64,000 bases of DNA, from assembly GCF_001050135.1 (NCBI RefSeq), contig NZ_CP012040.1, positions 2,205,001 through 2,269,000 on the forward strand. The letters run 5' to 3'. Shown here in pieces: positions 1 through 10,031 of the stretch. The position numbers were made by a program, and so were the translations under genes. This DNA comes from Cyclobacterium amurskyense. Its GTDB lineage: Bacteria; Bacteroidota; Bacteroidia; Cytophagales; Cyclobacteriaceae. The notes beneath the pieces are model-generated. The model ran no database searches. It was given only the letters and a program-made list of their open reading frames with translations, and was not told the DNA's origin. The stretch's first letter is position 1. Each line of letters starts with the position of its first letter.

Positions 1-1505
<1,505 letters not shown>

Positions 1506-1608
1506 CACCTTTGCTACGTTGCATTTTCCACAAGACAAGTCAATTTACTTGAGACATTTATATAATTAAAGAAATTAAGTGAAAGCTATCAGAGCTTCAC
1601 GAAGATTT

Positions 1609-1716
1609 AGGCGGCCCGGCGCAGGGGACCCACCTCTTCCCATCCCGAACAGAGAAGTTAAGCCCTGCAGCGCCGATGGTACTGGGGTTACACCTGGGAG
1701 AGTAGGTCGCCGCCTT
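1609..1716 (+). rRNA. 5S ribosomal RNA
   Basis: A roughly 108-nt 5S rRNA about 100 bases after the 23S 3' end. The closing helix pairs GGCGGC at the 5' end with GCCGCC at the 3' end. The internal segments CCCATCCCGAACAGAGAAG and GGGAGAGTAGGTCGCC are diagnostic of bacterial 5S rRNA. A strong terminator follows within 5 bases, so this is the last gene of the rRNA operon. No tRNA genes lie between 23S and 5S. Confidence 0.97.
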
Positions 1717-1720
1717 CATT

Positions 1721-1752
1721 GACCCTTAGAGAAATCTAAGGGTCTTTTTTTT
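1721..1752 (+). terminator. Intrinsic terminator of the rRNA operon
   Basis: A perfect 10-bp stem (GACCCTTAGA / TCTAAGGGTC) with a GAAA loop is followed directly by a T tract, immediately after the 5S gene. Confidence 0.95.
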
Positions 1753-1909
1753 TGCCCTTTTTTCTAATTAAATATATATCGAAAACGATCTCTTTTCACC
1801 CAATATGAGTATTTATTATTCATAAAATACTCCGTACTTCGTCTGAAATATTTTTCTTTTAATAGATTAATATTTACATTAACATTCTGATAAGCCCAAT
1901 TTAATTAGA

Positions 1910-2515
1910 ATGTATACCAAGTCATTTAAGTTTAATTCCATTGATCATTCTGATGAAGTGATCCTTTGGCAACAAATAAAAAATGGAGACAAGAAAGGTC
2001 TGGAAGGCCTTTATCTAAGGTATTCACGTGAACTTTACAGTTTGGGCATGTCTATCAAGCAAGACAAAAGTTTAATTAAAGATTGCATTCATGATGTCTT
2101 TTTAACTGTTTGGAATTCCAGAAATAGACTCGGGAATACAGACAATATCAAACTTTACCTTTTCAAATGTTTAAGCAATAGAATTTACAGAGAAGTTGGC
2201 AGAGACAAAAAACGGTACAGTACCCAAACACTTGATGATTATGAAGAAGTGGGGATACTTGATGGCATAGCCGATGAGTCATTTGATGGACAAACAGATG
2301 AATTGAAAAAGAGAAAATTATTAATAGCTATTGATAAATTACCCATGCGTCAAAAAGAAATTATTCATTATCTATTTTTTGACAATCAATCCTACGAAGA
2401 TATTGCCCATATCATGGGCCTAAATCTTCAATCAGCCTATACTCTTGCCTGGAAGTCCCTAGTTTCATTAAAAAGAAACATGATAGCTGTTATTTTTTTA
2501 TTATTAATTTTCTAG
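1910..2515 (+). CDS. ECF-type RNA polymerase sigma factor (FecI-like)
   Basis: A 201-aa sigma-70 family factor of the ECF group. Residues about 30-100 fit region 2 (LYLRYSRELYSLG followed by the helical DCIHDVFLTVWNSR segment). Residues about 145-195 fit region 4, the helix-turn-helix that binds the -35 element (LPMRQKEIIHYLFF, then SYEDIAHIMGL). It is followed by a FecR-type anti-sigma gene and a SusC receptor carrying an STN domain. This is the classic trans-envelope cascade in which an outer-membrane receptor senses its glycan and releases the sigma factor to transcribe its own locus. The C-terminus ends in an unusually hydrophobic tail (VIFLLLIF). No Shine-Dalgarno site is evident, as usual in this phylum. 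Confidence 0.93.
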   Translation: MYTKSFKFNSIDHSDEVILWQQIKNGDKKGLEGLYLRYSRELYSLGMSIKQDKSLIKDCIHDVFLTVWNSRNRLGNTDNIKLYLFKCLSNRIYREVGRDKKRYSTQTLDDYEEVGILDGIADESFDGQTDELKKRKLLIAIDKLPMRQKEIIHYLFFDNQSYEDIAHIMGLNLQSAYTLAWKSLVSLKRNMIAVIFLLLIF

Positions 2516-2721
2516 GTTATAGTATCATCTTTAAGATTAATTAACTCTGGTCTAACTTTTCTAACTTCCAATTTATTAAAACTATAAATCTTTTTGATTT
2601 AATTGTTCTTTTAGATATAATACTGGTTTGATTTTGTCTAAAATGTAAATTTTTAAAAATAACTGTCAAACGAAGGATAGGTTTGTCCCTTTCATGTATT
2701 ATATCCCCGAATTCAATAATT

Positions 2722-3804
2722 ATGGATATTAGGCGATATAAAGTGGAAGATTTTGTTTTGGATCCCAATTTCAAAAGGTGGGTTCTAAAACCAACTATAT
2801 CTGACAATTTATATTGGGAGGGTGTTTTTGAGAAAATGCCTTTTAAATTAAATGAAGCAATCCATGCCAGAGAAATAATCATAAACCTTTCCCATAAAAA
2901 ATTTAATCTTTCTGAAATTGACCAAAAGTTGCTTTGGGATAGTATTGATAAGGATTTATCAATTGACAAAGAAGATGAGATGTTGAAGATTATTCCCCTT
3001 CATCCTGTTGGTATTTTAAAGGGATCGACACAAAAACATTTCAGGAATAATCGGCAAAATTTTGTATGGGTTAAGGTGGCAGTAATTTCCATTATGCTCG
3101 TTTTTGTTGGTGCTTTAGCCCATTCTTTTTTCACTAAAACCGTTCAAATTGAGGAAGAACCTATCGTATATGAGGTGAAAAAATCTGAACCTGGTGTAAA
3201 GATGCAATTGACTTTAAAAGATGGTACAAAAGTATTGCTTAATTCTGGTTCTACTTTTCGTTATCCTAAGAATTTTGACCTGGAGACTAGGTCTGTTTTC
3301 CTTACTGGTGAAGCATATTTCGAAATTGCCAAAGATAGCCTAAGACCATTTATTGTTCATAGTGGAGATTCGAAAGTGACTGCATTGGGGACTTCTTTTA
3401 TTGTGAATGCGTATAATACCGATCAAATTGACATAGCATTGTTAGAAGGTAAAGTTGCTGTTAAAACTGCATTTGATGCTAAATCCCAATTACTGAACCC
3501 TGGAGAGGCGCTTTTATTGGATCATACTAAGGGAATACTAAAGAAAAGGGAGTTTAACCGTGATAAAATTTTAAGCTGGACAAATAAAACGATTTTTTTC
3601 GATAAAACCTCTCTGAAGGAAGCCATTAGCGTCTTGGAAAATTGGTATGGGGTTAAAATTGTTGTTCACGATATACCTAGAGAAGAAATTTTCTTCTCCG
3701 GAAAATTTAAAGAAGAAACGCTTAAAAATGTATTAAAAGGCTTGAGTTATGCCTCCAAATTTAAATTTACAATCAATAAAGATAAAGTTGAAATTAGATT
3801 TTAA
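2722..3804 (+). CDS. FecR-family anti-sigma factor
   Basis: An inner-membrane anti-sigma regulator of about 360 aa. An open frame runs upstream to a TTG at 2683, but the ATG at 2722 (MDIRRYKVEDF) gives the usual FecR N-terminus, so I take that start. Residues about 1-100 form the cytoplasmic sigma-binding part. One transmembrane helix lies near residues 117-137 (VISIMLVFVGALAH). A periplasmic FecR domain follows (MQLTLKDGTKVLLNSGSTFR, then VFLTGEAYFEIAKD). A C-terminal DUF4974-like region (DKTSLKEAISVLENWYGVKI) resembles secretin/STN folds and probably contacts the STN domain of the downstream receptor. It is co-directional with the sigma gene and SusC. Confidence 0.92.
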   Translation: MDIRRYKVEDFVLDPNFKRWVLKPTISDNLYWEGVFEKMPFKLNEAIHAREIIINLSHKKFNLSEIDQKLLWDSIDKDLSIDKEDEMLKIIPLHPVGILKGSTQKHFRNNRQNFVWVKVAVISIMLVFVGALAHSFFTKTVQIEEEPIVYEVKKSEPGVKMQLTLKDGTKVLLNSGSTFRYPKNFDLETRSVFLTGEAYFEIAKDSLRPFIVHSGDSKVTALGTSFIVNAYNTDQIDIALLEGKVAVKTAFDAKSQLLNPGEALLLDHTKGILKKREFNRDKILSWTNKTIFFDKTSLKEAISVLENWYGVKIVVHDIPREEIFFSGKFKEETLKNVLKGLSYASKFKFTINKDKVEIRF

Positions 3805-3968
3805 CCCAATATTAAATGCCTATGAATTAAAATCGAAGTATAAAAGTAAACCGAAGATGCGTCAACATCTTCGGCTTGCAAAATTAGCGGATACAAATTT
3901 TGTGATAGGTAAGCCGCCTAAATTAATTAAACCATTGTTCAATAGTCTAAAATAATTATAGTAAAGAT

Positions 3969-6900
3969 ATGAAAAAACTTGTACTATTCCATGTTATACG
4001 CATGACAAAACTGTTCACCTATGCCTTTCTAATTCAGTGTTTTACCATGAGTTTCCTTTTTGGTCACAATGGGAATGCCCAAATTAAGGATATAGAAGAG
4101 GTGATGATAAAGCTTTCATTAGACGATATTCTAGTTGAAGAAGCTTTTAGTATTATTGAGGACCTTTCAGGTTTTAACTTTGTCTATTCAGCCAAAGAAA
4201 TGGAAAATGTGGATAGAGTTTCTGCAACCAATCAAACCCAAAGTCTTTACGACCTTTTGAAATCAATTTCCGGACAAACCAAACTTCAATTCCGGCAGGT
4301 AAATAATAATATCCATGTTCGAAAAGCCGAATCTTCTTCTAAACCGGAAATAGATGTAGACAAAGTTTGGGCAGACGTCACTGTTTCGGGTACTATAACG
4401 GATGATGAAGGTTCACCTTTGCCAGGTGCAACTATAACTGTTCAAGGAACTACTGCGGGCACGGTTTCTGATTTGGATGGAAAATATTCCCTTACAGTTG
4501 AAGAAGGAGCCACCTTGGTTTTTTCTTACATTGGTTATCAAGCCCAAAATGTAAAGGTAGGGAATCAGTCCACATTGGATATTCAATTGGTGCTTGACGC
4601 CTCTGCTCTTGAAGAAGTAGTGGTGGTGGGATATGGAGAAGTAAAGAAAAGTGATTTAACCGGAGCAGTAGGTTCTGTCGATTCAGAAGCGATTGTAAGA
4701 CAAAATCCTGTCCAGGCAGCTAAAGCCCTTCAAGGTCAGGTCGCCGGTGTCAATGTAAATAAAATCAATTCCCGTCCAGGTTCTGATTATACTATCGATA
4801 TCAGAGGTTTGCAGTCCATTGGATTCAGTAACGAACCGTTGGTTGTAATTGATGGGGTTATGGGAGGGAGATTAAACACCTTAAATCCAAGTGACATTGC
4901 TTCAATGGATGTTTTGAAGGATGCTTCTTCTTCTGCGATTTACGGAGCCAGGGGAGCCAATGGAGTAATAATAATCACTACCAAGAAAGGAGTTAAAGGT
5001 AAAACAAAAGTTACCTATGAAGGATATGCTGGAGTTAAAACACCAGCCTTCTTACCAGACCTAATGAATGCTCAAGAGTTTTATACTGCTTATAATGATG
5101 TGGTAATTGCTGAGAATCCCAATGCCCAGGTGGTTTGGACTACTGCACAATTGGAAAATGTTCAAAGTGGCAAGTCAGTGAATTGGGTAGATGAGGTAAC
5201 TTCTCCTTCTCTCCAAACCAGCCATGTGGTGGCCCTTTCAGGTGGAAATGAAAATACTACCCATTATTTCTCCACTGGATATTTAAATGAAAAAGGCAAT
5301 GTCTTGTATACCGGATATGAACGCTTTAACCTTAAGGGTAGTATGGATAGCAAATTGAATAATATAGTTAAAGTAGGCTTTAATACCTATTATACTTATA
5401 GTATTCTAAGTACTGGTTCATTTGAAACCTTACGAAATGCTTACAGGGCAAGACCTACCGGTACTATCTACTATGATGATTTAAGCAACCCTACCGAAAC
5501 CAATGACAAAAACGTTGATGGCTATGCCTTTTGGATGGGAATTAAGGATACTCAGGTCAACAACCCGTTGACGGAAGTGGCTGCCAAAAATTTTCAGGAT
5601 GAAACAAGGGTTTCCAATTTTCTTGGCAATGGATACATAGAACTCACCCCTTTTGAAGGCTTTTCTTTTAAATCTTCTTTGTCAGCATCTGTATTCAACA
5701 GCAGAAGAGGAGAATTTCGAGGAGCCGATTCCAAAAGCAGGATAAATAAACTTCCCAGTGCTGGGAATGATTTTACCTTCAATGGTTCTTATACCTGGGA
5801 CAATATCATTAATTATAAAATAAAAAGAGGGCTGCATGACTTTAATATTACTGCAGTTCAAAGTGCCCTTCAGGAAAGGTTCGAAACCTCTACCATTCGA
5901 GTGGAAAACCTGGCCTATAATTCAAGTTTTTATGCTTTGAATACTGCGGCTCAAATCAACGGTGTAGGTAGTGATTTGGTGGAAAGATCAATAATGTCCT
6001 ATATGGGCAGGTTAAATTACATATTCAATAACAAATACTTATTGACTTTAACAGGCAGGTATGATGGTTCATCCGTTTTGGCAGAAGGCAACCAATGGGC
6101 TTTTTTTCCATCCGCAGCCATTGCCTACAGGCTTGGTGATGAGGAATTTATTCAAAATCTGAATTTTTTCTCTGATTTAAAATTGAGATTAAGTTATGGT
6201 CGGGTTGGGAATGATGTAGTTGCTCCTTATTCTACGCAGGCTTACCTAAGTAGAACGGCCTATGATTTTGATGGTAATCCTGCTTATGGTTATGCGCCTA
6301 GGAATATTGGTAATGCTGATCTTAGATGGGAAAACAGTGAGGAATTCAATTTGGGTATCAATATGGGTTTTTTGGGTAACAGAATCAATACAGAAGTTGA
6401 ACTGTACAATAAGAAAACCAATGACCTGATTCAAAATGTGGCCATTCCTACTTCACTAGGCTTTGGGGCTGTAACTTCGAATGTTGGAAAATTACTTAAT
6501 AGAGGAATTGAGGTAACCATTAATTCGGTGAATGTTCAAACCCAAGATTTCAGATGGAATACCTCTATCAATTTCTCCTCAAATCACAATGAAATTTTAG
6601 AATTGTACGGGGGAACGGTTCAGGAGGACATCGCCAATAAACTTTTTGTAGGTCAGTCCTTAAATTCAAATTACTATTATGAGTTTGATGGAATTTGGCA
6701 ATTGGATGAAACAGAAGAAGCCTTGACTTATGGACAGGTTCCCGGATCAGTAAAAGTGGTGGACCAAAACAATGATGGTACGATCTCTTCTTCAGGAGGT
6801 ATAGATGACAGGGTTATCCTAGGAAATCAGTTGCCGAAATGGATGGCAGGTATTAGTAATACCTTTACCTACAAAGATTGGGACCTCTCTATTTTTATTT

Positions 6901-7301
6901 ATACCAGACAGGGTGTGCAGTATAGGAACAGCTTGTTGCAAGGTACCATGGGAGACCTTGGTAGTAACCGTTACAATGGCTTAAACCTCAATTACTGGAC
7001 AGAAAATAATCCTACCAATGATTATTATGGCGTTTGGCAAAACAATCCGTACAGGGAGGCCATACAATATAAAGATGCTAGCTTTTGGAGGATTTCAAAC
7101 ATTACGCTGGGGTATAACTTACCTAGTAATTTGCTTAATGCCATTAAGTTCAGCAACTTGAGACTGTATGGACAGGCCAATAATGTTTATGTTTTTACTA
7201 AGGAAAAAAATGTTTGGATGGACCCGGAATTTAATTCAGGCACCTATCAGGATGATGTTCCCCATTCCATAATTCAGTTTGGAGTTAGTGCATCCTTCTA
7301 A
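3969..7301 (+). CDS. SusC/RagA-family TonB-dependent outer-membrane receptor with STN domain
   Basis: A 1110-aa TonB-dependent transporter that imports oligosaccharides across the outer membrane together with its SusD partner. Domains in order: signal peptide (about 1-38); STN secretin/TonB signalling domain (about 50-115, with LSLDDILVEEAFSIIEDLSG); a CarboxypepD_reg-like beta-sandwich (about 138-220, with GTITDDEGSPLPGATITVQG); the EEVVVVGYG motif near residue 215; plug (VNKINSRPGSDYTIDIRGL, then DVLKDASSSAIYGARGANGV); and the beta-barrel, ending in aromatic phenylalanine (VSASF). The STN domain shows that it also signals to the upstream FecR. It sits 33 bases before susD. Substrate identity is inferred only from the neighbouring lyase and sulfatase. 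Confidence 0.96.
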   Translation: MKKLVLFHVIRMTKLFTYAFLIQCFTMSFLFGHNGNAQIKDIEEVMIKLSLDDILVEEAFSIIEDLSGFNFVYSAKEMENVDRVSATNQTQSLYDLLKSISGQTKLQFRQVNNNIHVRKAESSSKPEIDVDKVWADVTVSGTITDDEGSPLPGATITVQGTTAGTVSDLDGKYSLTVEEGATLVFSYIGYQAQNVKVGNQSTLDIQLVLDASALEEVVVVGYGEVKKSDLTGAVGSVDSEAIVRQNPVQAAKALQGQVAGVNVNKINSRPGSDYTIDIRGLQSIGFSNEPLVVIDGVMGGRLNTLNPSDIASMDVLKDASSSAIYGARGANGVIIITTKKGVKGKTKVTYEGYAGVKTPAFLPDLMNAQEFYTAYNDVVIAENPNAQVVWTTAQLENVQSGKSVNWVDEVTSPSLQTSHVVALSGGNENTTHYFSTGYLNEKGNVLYTGYERFNLKGSMDSKLNNIVKVGFNTYYTYSILSTGSFETLRNAYRARPTGTIYYDDLSNPTETNDKNVDGYAFWMGIKDTQVNNPLTEVAAKNFQDETRVSNFLGNGYIELTPFEGFSFKSSLSASVFNSRRGEFRGADSKSRINKLPSAGNDFTFNGSYTWDNIINYKIKRGLHDFNITAVQSALQERFETSTIRVENLAYNSSFYALNTAAQINGVGSDLVERSIMSYMGRLNYIFNNKYLLTLTGRYDGSSVLAEGNQWAFFPSAAIAYRLGDEEFIQNLNFFSDLKLRLSYGRVGNDVVAPYSTQAYLSRTAYDFDGNPAYGYAPRNIGNADLRWENSEEFNLGINMGFLGNRINTEVELYNKKTNDLIQNVAIPTSLGFGAVTSNVGKLLNRGIEVTINSVNVQTQDFRWNTSINFSSNHNEILELYGGTVQEDIANKLFVGQSLNSNYYYEFDGIWQLDETEEALTYGQVPGSVKVVDQNNDGTISSSGGIDDRVILGNQLPKWMAGISNTFTYKDWDLSIFIYTRQGVQYRNSLLQGTMGDLGSNRYNGLNLNYWTENNPTNDYYGVWQNNPYREAIQYKDASFWRISNITLGYNLPSNLLNAIKFSNLRLYGQANNVYVFTKEKNVWMDPEFNSGTYQDDVPHSIIQFGVSASF

Positions 7302-7333
7302 TTTCCCTATTTGAAACCTAAAATATTTTAAAA

Positions 7334-9136
7334 ATGAAAAGATATAACCTTCAATATATAGTCCTGTATTTTCTACTGATGTTTGGTGGAGCAGGATGCC
7401 AGGATTTCTTAAAGGAAGAGTCCATTTCAAATATTACTACAGATTCCTACATTACCACAGAAGCCGGATATGAGGACTTAATTAAATCATGTTATCCTTT
7501 ATTGCGGGATTTTGTTCTCCAATACCCCATTGCTTTACCCGGAACAGACCTTTTCCAAAATGGAGGCTGGAGTGAAAAAGCAGTGGGACAGGGCCCTTCG
7601 CTTGATACTTATGTGAACATTACTTCAGAAACCTTTACCGGGCCTTGGGATATATTTTACCGTGAGATAGGTCGAACGAATGCTGCCATCAGCAGGGCGG
7701 ATGACATTACATTTGCCAATCCAGACACTAAAGCCGCTAGGGTTGGTGAAGCCAAGTTTTTGCGAGCCTTGTCGTATTTTTATCTGGTACAGACTTGGGG
7801 AGATGTTCCCATGCCTTTAGAAGAAACCATTACGGCCAATAAGGCGGTAGTGAGAGAATCCTCTGCCAATATTTATACCCAAATTTTAAAAGACCTGACA
7901 GAAGCAGAAGCTGCACTTCCTGTCGAGGCCACTGATTATGGAAGGGTGACCAAAGGAGCTGCCCAATTTCTTTTGGCAAAAGTATATTTGACAAGAGGTT
8001 GGAATTTTAATAATTCTTTGGGAGGTAGTCCGGATGATTTTAACAAGGCCTTGACCTATGCAGATAAAGTGATCGAAGATTACCCCTTGGTGCAAAATTA
8101 CAAGAATCTTTTCCCTATCAGATCCGAAAATCCGCTCACTCAATATACTGGTCAGCAGGATGCGAGAAACAGTGAAGTGGTTTTTGCAATTCAATACAAC
8201 GATGATGTTTTGACCAATGCCAATGAGGGGGACAACAGAGAACCAGGTAATTATTACCATTCCATTTTCCCTGGAAATGGGGAATTGGTGGGAAGTAACG
8301 GTAGGACTAGTGATTATAACAGAAATCTGGCCCAAAACGAACCGACCCCTTCTTTGTATAGAATGTTTGACCCTCAATTGGATGTACGGTATTCCCATAA
8401 TTTTTTAAGGGTGATTTATGCTTTACAACCCGTAAATAATTATGCCTATAGTTTCGAAGATCCCAACTTGACGGTAAGCTATGAAATAGGTGATACGGTT
8501 GCATATTGGACGCCATGGAACCAGCCTGCTTATGGTGCAGATAAAGGTATTGATGAGGGAGGATCAAAAAAATATGCAGTGATGAATCATGAGCAAATTA
8601 TAAGTGGGGTAGCCATTTCAAGACTAACTGCTACCAGACCATCCATGTGGAAATTCTGGGAACCAAATATTCCTTATGGGGATGGTTATGGTACTTTCGA
8701 CTTTGCTTTGTTCAGATCTGCAGAGGCTTATCTTTTGGCGGCTGAAGCCATTGTGAAAGGGGCCTCAGGAGGAGCCTTGGGAAGCGCAGAAGTCTACTAT
8801 AATAAAGTCCTGGATCGTTCCGTAGGTGAAGGAGTAAATCCCCAGAAAGCAAAATTTCCTGAGATCCTCAGCTCATTGGAAACAGAGTCATATCGGGCCA
8901 CTCCCTCTACTATTTCCATTGATATGATCCTTGATGAAAGTGCCAGGGAATTGATGGGGGAATTCAACAGGTGGTTCGACCTGAAAAGAACAGAAAAACT
9001 GATAGAAAGAACCGAGAAGTACAATTTCTGGACCAAGGCAAATGGGAATTTATCGGAAATGCATTTGTTGAGACCGATTCCTCAGCATGAAATTGATAGG
9101 TCTCAACCTTCTATTTCGCAAAATCCAGGTTATTGA
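7334..9136 (+). CDS. SusD/RagB-family glycan-binding lipoprotein
   Basis: A 600-aa surface lipoprotein that lids the SusC barrel and captures glycan. The signal peptide ends in a lipobox with Cys22 (GGAGCQ). The early part carries the usual SusD pattern of helical TPR-like repeats (AKFLRALSYFYLVQTWGDVP at about 135-155). The C-terminal SusD signature is present (ELMGEFNRWFDLKRTEKL, then HLLRPIPQHEID). Length and position directly after susC are typical. A strong hairpin follows at 9164-9195, so the susCD part can be expressed at a higher level than the enzymes downstream. Confidence 0.95.
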   Translation: MKRYNLQYIVLYFLLMFGGAGCQDFLKEESISNITTDSYITTEAGYEDLIKSCYPLLRDFVLQYPIALPGTDLFQNGGWSEKAVGQGPSLDTYVNITSETFTGPWDIFYREIGRTNAAISRADDITFANPDTKAARVGEAKFLRALSYFYLVQTWGDVPMPLEETITANKAVVRESSANIYTQILKDLTEAEAALPVEATDYGRVTKGAAQFLLAKVYLTRGWNFNNSLGGSPDDFNKALTYADKVIEDYPLVQNYKNLFPIRSENPLTQYTGQQDARNSEVVFAIQYNDDVLTNANEGDNREPGNYYHSIFPGNGELVGSNGRTSDYNRNLAQNEPTPSLYRMFDPQLDVRYSHNFLRVIYALQPVNNYAYSFEDPNLTVSYEIGDTVAYWTPWNQPAYGADKGIDEGGSKKYAVMNHEQIISGVAISRLTATRPSMWKFWEPNIPYGDGYGTFDFALFRSAEAYLLAAEAIVKGASGGALGSAEVYYNKVLDRSVGEGVNPQKAKFPEILSSLETESYRATPSTISIDMILDESARELMGEFNRWFDLKRTEKLIERTEKYNFWTKANGNLSEMHLLRPIPQHEIDRSQPSISQNPGY

Positions 9137-9163
9137 CAGCTATGATCTTAAAGAAAAGTGATT

Positions 9164-9195
9164 AAAATGGGGGAAAAGAAATTTTCTCCCATTTT
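9164..9195 (+). terminator. Hairpin after susD (terminator or attenuator)
   Basis: AAAATGGG pairs with CCCATTTT and the inner GAAAA pairs with TTTTC around a GAAA loop. This gives a stem of about 14 bp with one G-U pair. There is no long T tract beyond the stem, so it may attenuate rather than fully stop transcription between susCD and the enzyme genes. Confidence 0.65.
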
Positions 9196-9290
9196 GATAT
9201 CTGACATTTTGGAGTCATTCCGCTAAATATAGGCTATAATGAATTCCCTAATTCAGATCAAAGGTTTATGAAACTTAAAAATAAAGTCAT

Positions 9291-10031
9291 ATGAATTTTC
9301 AATCCAAAATGAAAAGGTTACTTTTCCTGCTTATTGTCTTTTGCTTTTTCCAGAACAGAGGCTTTGGACAATCGCCGGAAATTCAAAAAGGTCAACTGAT
9401 CTATGAAAACACTATGAGGTCAGCAGAAGCTGTTGGTGATTGGGTAATGGAAGGCCCCGGTAAAGTGGAATTTCAGAATGGCTGGATGGAAATGTACTCG
9501 CCCCAAGAGGAATTTCACCATGTTTTTTGGTGCCCGGAAGATTTTCCAGGGAGTTTTGTTGCCGAATGGGAGGCTCAAAACCTAAATACTGAGGCCGGCC
9601 TGTGTATCCTGTTTTTTGCTGCCAAAGGTAAAAATGGAGAGGACCTATTTGATTCTTCTTTTCCGTTGAGAGATGGGACATTTAGTCAATATACCAAGAG
9701 TGAAGATTTTAATACTTACCACATTTCCTACTATGCCAACGGGAGGGACAATCCTGGAAGAGAGGTTTCACATCTAAGAAAAAACAGTGGCTTTCATCTG
9801 GTGCAGCAAGAAGAACCTGGCATTCCTGTAGCCTCAAAAGAAATTCATAAACTTAAATTGGTAAAAGACGATTCTCGTATAATCATGTATGTCGATGGTC
9901 GGAAAATAATAGACTGGACGGATAAGAATGATTATGGTCCAGTTTTACAAGGGGGAAAAATAGGGTTTAGACAGATGCAGTGGACCCATTTTAGGTACAA
10001 AAACTTTAAGGTGTGGGAGCTTGGTAAATGA
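9291..10031 (+). CDS. DUF1961-family (YesU-like) secreted protein
   Basis: A 246-aa exported protein with an N-terminal signal peptide (RLLFLLIVFCFFQNRGFGQS). The mature part reads as a concanavalin-like beta-sandwich. The pattern matches DUF1961, the family of Bacillus subtilis YesU in the rhamnogalacturonan region: FHHVFWCPEDFPGSFVAEWE near residues 80-100, FNTYHISYYANGRDNPGRE near 145, and a closing GGKIGFRQMQWTHFRYKNF. Function is not established; a carbohydrate-binding or enzymatic role on the locus substrate is inferred. An alternative start at 9309 (MKRLLFLL) would give a tidier signal peptide. Its stop overlaps the next start by 4 bases, so the two are translationally coupled. Confidence 0.8.
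   Translation: MNFQSKMKRLLFLLIVFCFFQNRGFGQSPEIQKGQLIYENTMRSAEAVGDWVMEGPGKVEFQNGWMEMYSPQEEFHHVFWCPEDFPGSFVAEWEAQNLNTEAGLCILFFAAKGKNGEDLFDSSFPLRDGTFSQYTKSEDFNTYHISYYANGRDNPGREVSHLRKNSGFHLVQQEEPGIPVASKEIHKLKLVKDDSRIIMYVDGRKIIDWTDKNDYGPVLQGGKIGFRQMQWTHFRYKNFKVWELGK

Noticed and set aside
2541..2969. 142-codon frame on the - strand opposite the fecR start
   Set aside because: It overlaps the real fecR gene extensively and its protein shows no recognisable pattern.
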